Origin: Flaccisagitta enflata
Lineage: Eukaryota > Chaetognatha > Sagittoidea > Aphragmophora
Assembly (NCBI GenBank): GCA_965153355.1
Contig: OZ231126.1
Coordinates: 26,660,001 to 26,724,000, forward strand
Direction of reading: 5' to 3'
DNA: 64,000 nucleotides
How positions within the stretch are numbered: position 1 is the stretch's first letter; every line of letters starts with the position of its first letter. Of this stretch, positions 1-11,625 are shown piece by piece. The translations under genes were made by a program, and so were the position numbers. Below the pieces are notes generated by a model that worked only from the letters and a program-made list of their open reading frames with translations, had not been told where the DNA came from and did no database searches.

Positions 1-164
1 AGAATTTTTTATCAACTCAAGTCCTCTCAATTTACCTTTTAACGATTAAATGTAATCAGACACAAAATATCGAACAAATCATGAGATCGTTTTTTGAACA
101 ACAAAAGATAAGATTAGCGGGTCTGATTAAGATCTGCAATATGCAAATAGGCTCTTTGAGCGAA
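1..164. repeat. Dispersed repeat, copy 1 (pair with 383-544)
   Basis: About 160 bp that recurs at 383-544 in the same orientation with roughly 90% identity by eye. Both copies run from a T-rich start followed by ATCAACTCAAGTCCTCTCAA to GCTCTTTGAGCGAAA. No coding potential is evident. The spacing of 382 bp suggests a local duplication or two copies of one element; the left edge is cut by the window. Confidence 0.8.
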
Positions 165-382
165 ACAGATCAGTGGTTTTACAGGGAGGGAAATGGTCAA
201 TAGAACCATAGACCCTGTAACCCCACATCCCAGGCCCGCATCCGCTGACCATATAAAATTCGAGAAGAGCCAACCAAGTTTTCAACACAGCTTACAAAAA
301 GCCTGCTTTGTTTTCTTGCATATATCATGAAACAAATCTTGAACCGTTCAAAACTGATTTTCAGCTAAATATGAATTGAAGT

Positions 383-544
383 ATTTTTTATCAACTCAAG
401 TCCTCTCAATTTATTTTTCAACGATGAAATGTAATCAGATACGAAACATTGAACAAATCATGTGATTGTTTTTTGAACAACAAAGATAAGATAAGCGGGT
501 CTGATTCAGATCTGCAATATGCAAATAAGCTCTTTGAGCGAAAA
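383..544. repeat. Dispersed repeat, copy 2 (pair with 1-164)
   Basis: Second copy of the repeat at 1-164, same orientation, with scattered substitutions and single-base indels. Open frames in it on the minus strand are chance. Confidence 0.8.
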
Positions 545-777
545 TCACACTCATTCAAATTTCCTACCTCAACATTATCAGCCAACCTTGTATGACCAGT
601 GGAACAATATCTTTCACTATACCAAAACAAAAAATATGCCGGAAGAATGCCTTTTGAGCTCTGTATCAGTGATTTGAAAGAGTTTCGCTGCAAGTTCATG
701 CTTTTATACTGATACAAACTGAGAACGAACTCAAGCAGCGATATCATTGACTACCTTGTGACGGAGTTCCATGCAGA

Positions 778-985
778 AAGAGTCTGGCTGCCGGCATGAT
801 TTTCAGTCTAGCTTACTTTGTATTAGCGATTCATTTGCAAAAAGCCTTGCTGCCGGCGATAGTTCAATTAAGCTTACCTCGCATTTGTGATTCATTTGGA
901 AACAGTCTAGCTGCCTTCGGGGGTTCAATTAAGCTTACCTTGCATTTGTGATTCATTTGGAAACAGTCTAGCTGCAGGCGAGGGT
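778..985. repeat. Tandem repeat, 61-bp unit, about 3.3 copies
   Basis: Units share AAACAGTCTAGCTGCC, TTCAATTAAGCTTACC and GCATTTGTGATTCATTTGG. The last two units are nearly identical and start at 900 and 961. The first unit is more diverged. The array stops directly before a promoter-like motif cluster. Confidence 0.85.
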
Positions 986-999
986 TCCGGCGTCGGCGG

Positions 1000-1045
1000 T
1001 GACGTCAACAAGAAACCGGAAGTTACGTAAGCAGCGGAATTCATG
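1000..1045 (+). promoter_or_regulatory. Promoter-like CRE / ETS / bZIP motif cluster before an ATG
   Basis: Within 31 bp lie a full CRE palindrome TGACGTCA (1000-1007), a strong ETS site ACCGGAAGT (1015-1023) and a PAR-bZIP/CREB-type palindrome TTACGTAA (1023-1030). CRE and ETS pairs are typical of animal housekeeping promoters. An ATG follows at 1043, starting a short GC-rich open stretch (about 20 codons, MALKSGAADETATARES...) that then becomes T-rich. This could be a first coding exon, but I see no convincing splice donor. Motif content is observed; promoter activity is inferred. Confidence 0.4.
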
Positions 1046-1269
1046 GCGTTAAAATCAGGCGCCGCCGACGAGACGGCGACAGCGAGAGAATCGTGCCAAC
1101 GTCTTAATCACCGACTTTTGACTTTTTGTTTTTTTGTTTTATTTTTCTATGAAATCAATTTGTGTTCAAGTATGACGAGAATTTCCGAGACTAGGGATTC
1201 TACTCAAGGATCGCTCTTCTTCCAATTTTTGTGTGTGTTCCAAATCTTCTTGTTGTGTACGACGTAAAA

Positions 1270-2080
1270 AATGATTCATTGGACTTCACGAGTAAGTCCA
1301 ACAATAAGGTCTCAGAAAATTGTAGATAATGCTTTCGGTCTGACGAATGTCAGTTACGTCACATGATCTCCTCTACTCCTTAATAATGATTAATGAATAA
1401 TGGTGATAATGAAGCGGGGCGATTCATTTATGTAATTGACGTCGTAGTCTGGTAGATATTATCGAAGGTACAGACGCCAGGTTGAAGATGGAGGATGGCA
1501 GAATTTCTCCGTTGGCTTTCCACCAAAGTTTTCGATCCTTTACGATTAATTCCGAAATGACCTGAAATGACGACGTTCTACTTAGTGACTTTTTCTTTCT
1601 TTCGTTGTTCTTGATAATTCGAATATGTGGTTTTTCTTTAACTGTATTGCACTCCAGATGGAAAAAATGTTGCGCGAAGCTGAAATCTGCGAGATAAAAA
1701 GAGAAATATATGAATTCCTTTCCTCATGACATTTATAATTGTAAATTTTAGTACAATCTATCCAATTCGTGAATATGGGTCAGTGGTTTTTTTATTCTTC
1801 CCTCTTTTTCCAACCTCTTGTTTTTTGTTGTTTTTTTTCTTCTCTTATTTCCCATTTGTTTCTTTTTTTTTTCAGGCCTAAATAATGACATTTACGGAAA
1901 AGAGCGATTCAAAGAATGATTTTTTTTTTAATCTAAAAAAAAGTCAAATGCGATTTTTTTTGTTAAATGCCAGCGAAAGAAAAAAACAACTTGTCTCGAT
2001 GTTTTCGTCAGAAACGGAATGGGAGTAGATGAATGAGGTTAAGACAGATTCTGAAAGATGTTTGAGTGATTGTGAACGCG
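1270..2080. other. Unassigned, AT-rich
   Basis: No recognisable gene, inverted repeat or tandem array. Contains poly-T runs around 1780-1930. It could be intronic if the motif cluster near 1.0 kb is a real promoter. Confidence 0.5.
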
Positions 2081-2084
2081 CGCG

Positions 2085-2087
2085 CGC

Positions 2088-2131
<44 letters not shown>

Positions 2132-2310
2132 CTGGAAGAAGAATTTTCGATGCGAATCTAAAAATTGCGCGACCGAAACGAGATGGAAAGAGAAGGACGT
2201 AACGCCGCGTGAGAGAGAGAGAGAGAGAGACAGACAGAGAGACAAACAGGGATAGACAGACGGAGTACAGGCAGACAGGATAGCAAACGGACAGGGTGAC
2301 AGACAGTGAC
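2085..2310. repeat. (GA)n and GACA-type microsatellites
   Basis: Two GA runs (about 2092-2128 and 2208-2232) followed by degenerate GACAGACAGG repeats. The apparent open frames through it encode only Ser-Leu or Arg-Glu repeats and are not genes. Confidence 0.9.
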
Positions 2311-2884
2311 CGATAAAGCAAGAAGAAAAAGACTAAACAACAAACAAAATAAAAATCAAACAAACTAACAATCAAACAAACAAAAATGTGAGCTCACGCC
2401 GAGGCGACATACTTACGAACTGACAGGTAGAAATGGGATCGAGAAATGATTAAACAGTGTTTGATCCATTTAGACACAGTCAAAAAGAGAGCAATTTCAA
2501 CCTCAACTCAAGTCTTACAAAGTTTCAACGTACAAGAAATATATGTATGACATACAGAAATGCAAGACAGAACGCCCAAGATGAATGTAGACAGAAAGAA
2601 GAGAGACAAAAAGGGAAAATCCAAAAAGAGGACAGAAAAACAAAAAAAATCTTTTCACCATAACTGTCTTTTTCCTTCTTTTCTCTCAAATTTATTTTGT
2701 TTTTTCTCCTCTCACGGTAGACTTTTGTCTCTGTCTCTCTCTGTCTCTCTGTCTCTCTCTCCCTCCCATTTTTTTTAAAAAGCCGAGTTAGATCGATGTG
2801 CTCGCACCATGGAGATCCTTATATTCGGCCCATAAGGTTCTTCTTGGGGGAAAATTCACCCTTTTCATCGTCTATTGTGGCCCC

Positions 2885-3325
2885 GGTGACGGTCGTCTTC
2901 GTCGTCGTCGTCGTCGTCGCCAACGTCGTCGTCGTCTTGTTGGTCCTAAATGCTGACGCGACACGAGCGATGATGATGACACGATCACAGGTGGCGACGA
3001 GGAGGCGACGAGGAGGTGGCGCTCTAAACAGCGCCGCCGTCGCCGTCCCGAGTCTACGAGTGATTGATGGACGCCGGGGAGGAGGAGGAGGAGGAGGAGG
3101 AGGAGGAGGAGAGGAAGGAAAAGAGGAAGAAGAAGAAGTAGAGAGGAAGGAGTAATAGAGGAAGAAGACAAGGAAGAGGAAGAAGGGAAAAAGGAAGAGA
3201 TGGAGGAAAGAAGATAAAGACAATGTAATGATAAAGGAGATAAGAATGAATGGAAGCAAAGAAAGGAATTGAAGAAGAAGAAGGAGAAAAAGAAAAAAAA
3301 AAAGAGGAAGAAGAAAAAGAAAAAG
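2885..3325. repeat. Trinucleotide and purine-rich low-complexity tract
   Basis: (GTC)n at about 2893-2940, (GGA)n at about 3076-3112, then GAAGAA-type purine tract to 3325. Strong strand asymmetry, nearly all purine on the plus strand from 3070. No gene recognised. Confidence 0.85.
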
Positions 3326-3440
3326 AAAGTAAAAGTAAAAGTAAAAGTAAAAGTAAAAGTAAAAGTAAAAGTAAAAGTAAAAGTAAAAGTAAAAGTAATA
3401 GTAAACGTAAAAGTAAATGTAAAAGTAAAAGTAAAAGTAG
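3326..3440. repeat. (AAAAGT)n hexanucleotide array
   Basis: About 19 consecutive AAAAGT units with a few variants (AATAGT, AAACGT, AAATGT). Its period of six gives dipeptide Lys-Ser or Lys-Val open frames that are artefacts. Confidence 0.95.
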
Positions 3441-3489
3441 AAATAAAACAAAAAGAAAAAGTTAAAAGAAAAAGGAAAAGAAAAAGAAA

Positions 3490-3615
3490 CAAGGCCAAGT
3501 AGGCCAATAAGGTGCGACGTGTGGATCGTCGAACGAATGCGTTACAGACAGACCAACCGACCAACCGACCAACCGACGGACACAGCCAGTTATAGAGGTG
3601 CTTTGTCGCACCTAA
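3490..3615 (+). mobile_element. Hairpin-ended short element, subfamily A, copy A1
   Basis: A 126-bp element. The left end is CAAGGCC followed by AAGTAGGCC, then an internal inverted repeat AGGTGCGAC (about 3509). The core is (GACCAACC)n. The right end is a hairpin GGTGC-TTTGTC-GCACC ending in CTAA and running into A's. The internal left motif AGGTGCGAC is the reverse complement of the terminal GTCGCACCT. This asymmetric inverted repeat plus terminal hairpin and tetranucleotide core resembles Helentron-derived non-autonomous elements (HINE, pearl, DINE-1 types). A second copy lies at 12479-12595. Confidence 0.7.
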
Positions 3616-4208
3616 AAAAAAGAAAAAGAAAAAGAAAAAGGAGAAGAAGAAGGAGAAAAAAAAGAAAAAAAAAAGACAAAGAGAAGAAGAAACAGGAGAA
3701 GATGTTATTGGAGAAGGAGATTAAAATGACACTAGATGCACAGATCATGTCGCGGACGGTTTGATAGGGTCAATAATGGGGAAGGGAAACTTTTATACTG
3801 TTGCGTTACAGACCAACGGACGTACGGCCAAAGTCACTGATAGAGTCGACAAAAAGAAAAGGAGAAAAGTCAGGGCTAGCAATTGGACATGGGAGACTAT
3901 TGCGAAACACGAAGCGATCCGTGCAAGCAAGAAAAAAGTAAGTCAAAACCTTGAAAGACAATGGAATTAGATAGGACAATGCCAAAGGCCATCAACGGGA
4001 ATCATAAACTAATCCACTTCTCAATGACATTGGATATTTTGACGATAGGGACCAGCGACATTACAACTGACAACCCGAATGAAAAAGTTGTGGCGTTTAC
4101 ATTGACAACTGTTCCCTGCGCCAGATTGCGAATGATGATGAGTTTGATGACCTATCGAATGCAGATACTGTCTAAGAAAAAGCTTATTGCATTGTTAAAG
4201 CTAGCTTA
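3616..4208. other. A-rich tract and unassigned sequence
   Basis: Starts with a lysine/arginine-type A/G-rich run (3616-3720). The rest (3760-4208) has short overlapping open frames with no recognisable domain. A reading frame ending at about 4174 in an acidic tail hints at transposase-like sequence, but I cannot support it. Confidence 0.4.
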
Positions 4209-4210
4209 TA

Positions 4211-4784
4211 CAGTAGATGTCGTCTAGACTTGGAAATCTGGGGGAATTCATTACAGGAAGACAAATAAAGTTAAGAGAGTGATATTTGAAATATGAACTA
4301 TTAAAAGGATGCTTTATTGCCCATGGGTGTTGGTTGCCATGGAAACACATTTCCATGTATTTATGCTAAAGTATCAATTTTTTGAGAAATTTTTTGAGGG
4401 AACATTGTTTAAAATAAAATTTGCTACAACTTTCCCACAGTATGTTCTGTAAGAATATCGCCGGTTTGGCGGTTGCTAGGGAGCATCACAGGGCTGTCAC
4501 ACATAGTTACGCTCCCTAGCAACGGCTAAACGAGCAATATTCTTATAGAACATACTGTGGGAAAGTTGTGGCAAATTTTATTTTAAACAATGTTCCCTAA
4601 AAAAATTTCTCAAAATATTGATACTTTAGCGTGTATACATGAAAATGTGTTTCCATAGCAACCAAAACCTATGGGCAACAAAGCATACTTTTATTAGTCT
4701 ATATTCCAAATATCGGTCTCTTAAGTAAATTTATCTTCCTGTAATGAATTCCCCCGTATTTCCAAGTCTAGACGACATCTACTG
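4211..4784. mobile_element. Foldback (palindromic) element FB1, TA target duplication
   Basis: A 574-bp near-perfect palindrome. Left end CAGTAGATGTCGTCTAGACT and right end AGTCTAGACGACATCTACTG, flanked by TA at 4209-4210 and 4785-4786. The arms meet at about 4495 around GCTAGGGAGC / GCTCCCTAGC. The CAGT end and TA target duplication point to a Tc1/mariner-mobilised foldback MITE; no transposase is encoded. Its central 250 bp are shared with the elements at 6410 and 40920. Confidence 0.9.
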
Positions 4785-5360
4785 TATCAATTGGATATTC
4801 ATGTAGTCACAAAAATGGGGCTAGACTTAGAGGAATGTAGTTGGCGATGTATGAATGAGTTTGTGAACTGGTTTCAGCACTTGCTCATTTTTTCCTTTTT
4901 ATAAGTTTCCTTGGGTATTAATGCTAATAAAAGAAATGCGACAAACTTATTTCCAGCATTTCATGATCTGTAAACTCCTACCTCAATGATTCATTCATCA
5001 CAACGAAAATCTTTCATTGTTTCTAATCTTTCACTCAATCTCTACTAGCCGATTTACTCTTCACTAAGTTAGTGCCATTGGCACTGACCAATTGCATTTC
5101 AAGTCCACCTCCAGCAATTCCAACTCTTCCATTGCCGTAACTGCTTTTCACCTCCTCATTGCCTTCATTATTTCCACTTTCTCTTTTTATCCTTTTCTCT
5201 TCTTTTCTCCTTCATTTTCTGACCACCTCGGAATGACTATCATGCAGATTCACAGATTCAGACTCATTCACGCTTTAATGCACTTTCTTTGTTAGTCTGT
5301 CATAGATGATGCTTTTATTTACCATCCCCTTCTCTTGCTCTACATCTCTCTCTTTCACTC

Positions 5361-5368
<8 letters not shown>

Positions 5369-5424
<56 letters not shown>
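5369..5424. repeat. (TC)n microsatellite
   Basis: Uninterrupted TC dinucleotides, immediately left of the minisatellite-cored element at 5494. Confidence 0.97.
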
Positions 5425-5428
<4 letters not shown>

Positions 5429-5493
5429 TTCCTTCTTTTCCTCTTCTTCTCCGTCTTCTCTTCTCTCTCTCCCTCTCTCATATATATGCCCCT

Positions 5494-6100
5494 CTTTTTG
5501 GGCAGCGGCCCCGAAGGGGCACACATAGGAAATTTCTCCTTCTTCTTCTCCTTCTTCTCCTTCTCCGTCCCCCCTCAAGACCCAAATCCTAGTCTCGAGA
5601 CCAAATCTTTCGAGCCTCAAATCACCGCTTTGACTCAAATCCCCACTTTGAAGCTCAAATCCCAGCCTCGAGGCTCAAATCCCAGTCTCCAGGCTAAAAT
5701 CCAAGCCTTGAGGCTCAAATCCCAGTCTCAAGGCACAAATCCCAGCCTTGAAGCTCAAATCCCAGCCTCGAAGCTCAAATCCCAGCCTCGAAGCTCAAAT
5801 CCCAGCTTTGAAACTCAAATCCCAGCCTCAAAGCTCAAATCCCACCCATAAAGCTCAAATCCCAGCCTCGAAGCTCAAATCTCAGCGTCAAAGCTCAAAT
5901 CCCAGCCTCAAGGCCCTAATCCAAGCCTCAAGGCCCCAATTGCAGCCTCCAGGCCCTAATTCCATCCTTGAGGCCCAAATAAAAACAGCATAGGTCATCG
6001 GCCCCTTCGGGGCCGCTGCCCCTCTAACCATCTCACACCCACAAACACTCACATAGGGGCAACGGGTACCGCTGACCATCTAACGCTTTTGCGACTATTT
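5494..6100 (+). mobile_element. Minisatellite-cored element D1
   Basis: Begins TTTTTGGGCAGCGGCCCCGA. A subterminal inverted copy CGGGGCCGCTGCCC lies at about 6010-6025. Between them is a roughly 20-bp minisatellite (AGGCTCAAATCCCAGCCTC, about 5580-5985). The right tail reads AACGGGTACCGCTGACCATC then ACGCTTTTGCGACTATT. The same head, core and tail order recurs at 32068-32766 and 32778-33477, and inverted at 31182-31612, so this is a mobile or duplicating unit. No coding capacity. Translations of the core (Pro-Ser-Leu repeats) are spurious. Confidence 0.75.
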
Positions 6101-6409
6101 ATGTTTTTCTTTCTTTTCTCAAAGTCATAGGTCCAACATAGGTCCAAACTCGATCGTCTGCCTAAGTGCTTGCATCCTTGCATCCCAACATGGCATCCTG
6201 GGTTTGTCGAACAAAGGCCATTTACAATTGAACCCCACAATAATGGATGTCAACGGATCAATAGATTTTATCAGTTATTATTGACAACATAAGAAATATA
6301 GAGAATTATCACTAGGATACTAATACTTCATAGGTTTTGTAAGTGGAATTCCGTTACTCTGGGCTTCGTTATTGCGGGATTTAACTGTTGTTCAATTCTA
6401 GCGTCCCTA

Positions 6410-7008
6410 CAGTGGGGTTCATGGAATAACAGCCTAAACTGGAGGAAGGTATTTAAGTGTCTTAATTTCATTTGACAAACTTGATATTTGAAATTTAAGT
6501 TGTTCACTTGATTTTGTCCCTGAGTTTTTTGGTTGCTATGGAAACCAAAATTATTTTTTTGAATATTTATAACAACTAGAATATCGATATTTTGACAAAT
6601 ATTATCAGGGAACATTGCTCAGAATTAAATTTGCTACAACTTTCCCACAGTATGTTCTGTAAGAATATTGCTCGTTTAGCCGTTGCTAGGGAGCATCATT
6701 TAGCGGTTTCTAGGTGTGATGCCCCCTAGCAACAGCTAAACGAGCAATATTCTTACAGAACATACTGTGGGAAAATTGTAGCAAATCTAATTTTGAGCAA
6801 TGTTCCCTGACAATATTTCTTGAAATATTGATATTTTAGTGGTTATAAATGTTTGAAAAAATAATTTTGGTTTCCATAGCAACTAAAAAACTCAGGGACA
6901 AAAGCATCAAGTGAACAACTTATATCTTAAATATCAAGTTTGTCAAATGAAATTAAGACACTTAAATACATTCCTCCAGTCTAGGCTGTTATTCCACGAA
7001 CCCCACTG
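6410..7008. mobile_element. Foldback element FB2, TA target duplication
   Basis: A 599-bp palindrome with ends CAGTGGGGTTC and GAACCCCACTG (right copy has GAACC), flanked by TA at 6408-6409 and 7009-7010. The inner half of each arm, including CTTTCCCACAGTATGTTCTG and TTGCTAGGGAGC, matches FB1 and FB3. The outer 150 bp of each arm is unrelated to them. No protein is encoded. Confidence 0.88.
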
Positions 7009-7039
7009 TATCCTGTTTTTTTTTTCTTCTTTTTTTTTT

Positions 7040-7370
7040 CTTTTTCAAAAATGACACAGGGCTAGTGCATGATGTGGTTCTGCGACGTGTTCACTTTATT
7101 CGCTTTCGCTTCTTTCCGTAGTACCACCGATCGCGATATGCGCGTTGACACTTGACAGACACTTTTCCATTTCAAGTTCCCCTTTCATTCCCCCGCGAGT
7201 TAATCGCAGATCTCAAGAAGTCTGATGTGGAATCGGCGATCATGCAGCCCGAAAAATTACAATTCTCAACTTCCGAGATCTCCTGCGCGAGCCTTATCTA
7301 TAGTCATTAACAAAATAGTCAATCAATTATACATACAAATAAATGGCAAATACAACTCTTTTATTGAGGT
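7040..7370. other. Unassigned; minus-strand AATAAA at 7360-7365
   Basis: No recognisable gene. A minus-strand polyadenylation hexamer AATAAA (plus-strand TTTATT, 7360-7365) lies just beyond the stop of a 97-codon minus-strand frame (7371-7664). That frame has no recognisable domain and overlaps a poly-G run, so I do not call it. Confidence 0.4.
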
Positions 7371-7671
7371 TTAGAATGTACAGGGAACCAACGCATATTT
7401 CAAATTAACGCCAAGGCTGCTATCCAAATCACTAGAATGACTTTTTGCGCCTCTCAAGAAACCAAAAGGAAGGAGAAAAAAATGAAGAAAAGGAAGAAGA
7501 GTATGAAAAGAAAACAGAATAATCGGATTGAAGGAGCGACAGTCAGGGAACAAAGGGAGGGAGGGGGGGGGGGCTGGGTAAGGACCGGTGCTGGGGCCCG
7601 CCATCTCTCTTAACATCTCTGGCGCCACCCAAGAGTTTCGATGCAACATCAAGGGCCATACCATCTCGATT

Positions 7672-7866
7672 GAAAATCAAGGGCGACACCAATCACCACC
7701 TCCGGTGACGACCGAAGTGACACCAAGCTCCATCTCGATTGACAATTGTATCAACACCAAGTTCCATCTCGGGTTACAATCAAAGCGACACCAAGTGCCA
7801 CCTCGGGTGATAATCGAAGCGACACCAAGTACCACCCCAGGCTGACAATCGAAGCGACACCATGTG
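7672..7866. repeat. Minisatellite, about 34-bp unit, about 5 copies
   Basis: Degenerate units built on AAGCGACACCAAGTGCCACC and TCGGGTGACAATCG. The unit phase is visible at about 7715, 7750, 7785, 7820 and 7855. Confidence 0.75.
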
Positions 7867-7971
7867 CGTGGGGTGAAAATTAATCGTTTCTGAATTATCT
7901 TCGACAAACCCAAGCATGGAAACTGAAAGTTGCCACTGTCGGGGAGTACGAGGAGGGAGGCAGGAACACGT

Positions 7972-7973
<2 letters not shown>

Positions 7974-8051
<78 letters not shown>

Positions 8052-8085
8052 CTAGACATACAGACAGGCAGACAGACAGACACGA
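7974..8085. repeat. (GA)n then CAGA-type microsatellite
   Basis: About 37 GA units followed by degenerate GACA units. No gene. Confidence 0.95.
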
Positions 8086-8518
8086 TGAGAAAGAGATAAA
8101 AAGAGAATGACTTTTTTTAAATTTTTAGTAAGATAAATAAAGGAGCCTATTTGTGGATTTTTTAGCATTCAAATACAAGAAAACATGTTTATCAGTGAGG
8201 GTGTTTTTTCACTATTCTAGCTCATTTAGCTCAGCTTTTTTTTTTCTTTTTGTGATTTGAATGCGATAGATGAATCATTGTTTTGATCCATTTTTCAGCA
8301 TGCAAATACAAGAAAGCATATCAATGAGCATAGTTAGTCATCTGTGTGAGTGATATGATTATTATAGTACAGCTTGCTCATTTAGCTTAGTCCTATTTTT
8401 GTTTGATTTTTAGTGCAATCAATACATACAATGGCTCTTGCTTCAGTCTAACAAATGAAAAGATTTACAGTGACTGAAGACAAAAGCTTGGTGGAAAATG
8501 GCCAATTCTTTCGCCTTT

Positions 8519-8620
8519 TTAGTCGCTTGCACGCAACTCTACAACCCGCTCTGTCCGCTCTTTTAGTCATTTAGTCTTATGGTCTTAACAACCGCACGCG
8601 ACTGTAAAGTGGTGGCCTTG
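8519..8620 (-). mobile_element. Hairpin-ended short element, subfamily B, copy B1
   Basis: A 102-bp copy in reverse orientation. It begins TTAGTCGCTTGCACGCAACT, has a short GTCC-rich core, then CGCACGCGACTGTAAAGTGG and ends GGTGGCCTTG before TTTT. The inverted repeat AGTCGCTTGC / GCACGCGACT is terminal at one side and about 20 bp internal at the other, as in the rest of the family. Confidence 0.7.
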
Positions 8621-8821
8621 TTTTCTGGTTTACTGGTAACTAAGCAGTGAGCGTGAGTCATGCCATCTGCATCCTCCATATACACTATAAATTGAAGCTG
8701 AAGCCTGCCACCCGAATTTATCAGCGTCATTGGTACAATGATTATGCTGTTGTAAGACACCGATTGCAAAAACTTCAAATAGGACCAGCATAAATAAGAA
8801 CAGAGCCAACGATTTCATGAA

Positions 8822-8915
8822 CAAGGCCAACACCTATAAGTCGCGTGCGAGACTTATATTTAGAATGACTTAGAATGAATTAGAATGACTTATTATACTC
8901 TTATATGACCTAAAA
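8822..8915 (+). mobile_element. Subfamily B element, copy B2 (one end only)
   Basis: Starts exactly at CAAGGCCAACACCTATAAG followed by TCGCGTGCGAGAC, then degenerate TTAGAATGAC decamers. No terminal hairpin or CTAA end can be found, so this is a truncated copy. Confidence 0.6.
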
Positions 8916-9139
8916 TGCCCCAAAGAAATAAAATTGATTAAAAAAGTATGCTTCTTACGAAATTCCGCCTCTAGCGAATATCTTTGAAAGTCCCATCATA
9001 CTTTCTTTAGATTTTTTGTTAAAAAAAATCGCCTATAACGTACTGTGACTAACGAAAAACCGCCTGTAGCAAAGTATTTTCCAGTGAAAATGGTATTTAT
9101 GAGTGACGTGTCACGTGTAACGAAATTTGGGGAGAAAGA

Positions 9140-9451
9140 AAGGAAGGATCAGGAATTATCAGGAAGGAAGGAAGGAAGAATGAAACAGAGAAAGAAAGGA
9201 AGAAGAGAAAGAATTTTTTTCATGGAGAGAAATAAAGAAAGGAGGAAGGGAAGGAAGGAGGGAAGGAAGGAAGGAAAGAAGGAAGGAAGGAAGGAAGGAA
9301 GAAAGGAAGGAAGAAAGGAAAGAAAGAAACAGAGAAAGAAAGAAAGAAAGAAAGGAAGGAAGAAGAGAGAAAAGGATGAAAAGAAAGGAAGAGAAATGAA
9401 GTGAACCTAGAGAGAGGGAAGAAGAGTGTGTGTGTGTGTGTGTGTGTGTGT
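9140..9451. repeat. (GGAA)n purine tract and short (GT)n
   Basis: Degenerate GGAA/GAAA tetranucleotides from about 9140 to 9395, then (GT)13 at 9427-9451. Mirror-repeat purine tract; no gene. Confidence 0.92.
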
Positions 9452-9493
9452 GATGATATGCTACTTTGTGCCGTGTAACTTTCAAGATGAATA

Positions 9494-10379
9494 ACAGGGT
9501 GAGCAAAATTATCCGGAATTACTTCATGGAAAGAAAACTATACTTAAAAGTGACCCAGCATCGTAAAATTTGAACTAGAGTACCCCAGTCATTTAGACTA
9601 GAAGCTAGAATTGATTGTAGGACTTTTCAGTATCCCTAGTCGCTATGGGAGTCAAATAATTGGGGGCAAAGGTTTTGATTTTGACATGATTTTATTCCCC
9701 CCCCCCACTTCCTTTGATTTTCTTCCCCGCAACGCGTTGCCTCGCATTTTTATATCTATGATTTTCTTCCCCATATAGCAATAAAACTAAGTAGTTAAGG
9801 TTTAAATGGTGTTAAATTGTGTTTTCCTAATTGAGTTTTATGATTTGGTACTGTAAAAAGTTATATTTTCCCCAAATTTCCTTTTTTTCTCTGTTTTCCC
9901 CTTTTAATTTCCTTCCCCATCTCCAGACCCTTTGATTTCCCCCCCCCACCAGGGGGGGGGAAACTAAAGAATATACAGGCCTGTTTCCTAGGCAAAATAG
10001 GTTAAGAAAATCAAAGATTCTAGTATTTGTGCCTACGCCATAGTGACTTTCTTAGCTTGGCACACACTATGCTGAAAGAGGTAAGTTATATCAACATGAA
10101 TCGCGGTTACCGAAGCAAATAAACTAGACAGTGAGGGCAAGAAAAACTAACAACAGATTTGCAGTTTTCTCTTTATAAATCTTTTTGATAAATGTTTTAT
10201 AAGAATCAAATTTACCCAAAAAGTTCTATTTCTGACTTTTTAATTCTATATGAATTTTAGTTTTGTACACTAAAAAAGATATTTTTTCATGTATACCAAT
10301 TATGCTTTCAAAAACCATTATTTTTACATAGTTTTTAGGAAAAGTAAGTGCCTATTCCGGATAATTTTGCACACCCTGT
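9494..10379. mobile_element. Mariner-type non-autonomous TIR element
   Basis: An 886-bp element with 26-bp terminal inverted repeats: left ACAGGGTGAGCAAAATTATC followed by CGGAAT, right ATTCCGGATAATTTTGCACACCCTGT. One mismatch is seen. It is flanked by TA at 9492-9493 and 10380-10381. An ACAGGGTGnnCAAAA end and TA duplication are typical of mariner. The interior has C- and G-runs (9690-9700, 9941-9960) and no transposase. Confidence 0.85.
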
Positions 10380-10381
10380 TA

Positions 10382-11125
10382 AAACCATTCTGATGGTTGT
10401 TTATGCTACTATATTACTAGCAATTGTTTCTCTATGGCAGTATGGCTACAGCGAAATTCTCCTGTAACGAAAAAATATCAGGTTCCCTTGGGCTTCGTTA
10501 GAAAGGTTTTTAACTATACTTGTTTTATGGTTCTACATGTTAAATAATTTCGGGAGACAATCAAAACTATCTGCATATTCCCACAATGATAGTTATTCTA
10601 TGAACGATGAAGTCATGGCTATTTGTGCATTACGCTCAGAAGTGCATTACGCTCAGAAGTTTCTTTATTTCTTCTCTGACATTTCTAAGCCAATATCCTA
10701 CTGCAATATGTGTATTAAGAGGTTATTGCCCTGCTGGTTAGACATGAATTCATTTCTAGGATTCTTAATTAGGTTGGATTTTCTTGAGAAGCCGACCCTA
10801 ATCTTTTTGGCCTAAAAATACAGCCTTCGGCTTGACTAAGCCAATTAACCATTTTGTTCATTCTCGACTTTTCAAATGTTTTCGTCTAAAAATGACATCT
10901 CCGGTAGGAACCAATATCGATACTTTTTAGACAGATTTTAAACAAAATTCTGAACGATTTTAAAAATTACAAGTACATTACTGGGTTTTGAAAATATAAA
11001 ATGATGGCTTTCGTTTTCGACTTGACGAATGATGAGAATTGTCGAAAATGATCCAATGAAGTCCCAAAAAAATCATGACGGACCACACAGAAAGAAAGGA
11101 AGCTCGATGACCGATCGACCCAGGT
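10382..11125. other. Unassigned
   Basis: No gene recognised. A 92-codon plus-strand frame at 10537 shows no domain. Contains two short phrases of the type CCTGTAACGAA / GGGCTTCGTTA that recur near 6345 and 9050, perhaps remnants of one repeat. Confidence 0.4.
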
Positions 11126-11127
11126 GA

Positions 11128-11590
<463 letters not shown>

Positions 11591-11625
11591 AATGAGAAAG
11601 TGAGAAAAGTAGGAATGATCATGAA

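Noticed and set aside
1043-1267. 74-codon plus-strand ORF after the CRE/ETS cluster
   Set aside because: Only the first 20 codons have coding-like composition; the rest is T-rich. It may contain a first exon, but no donor is convincing.
3761-4227. Overlapping plus-strand frames, possible transposase remnant
   Set aside because: No catalytic motif or known domain; the last frame runs into the foldback end at 4211.
5306-5993. Pro-Ser-Leu repeat protein
   Set aside because: Translation of the D1 minisatellite; the same DNA repeat elsewhere is broken in every frame.
7371-7664. 97-codon minus-strand frame followed by AATAAA
   Set aside because: Reads through poly-G and low-complexity DNA; the stop-to-AATAAA distance of a few bases is implausible for a real 3' UTR.
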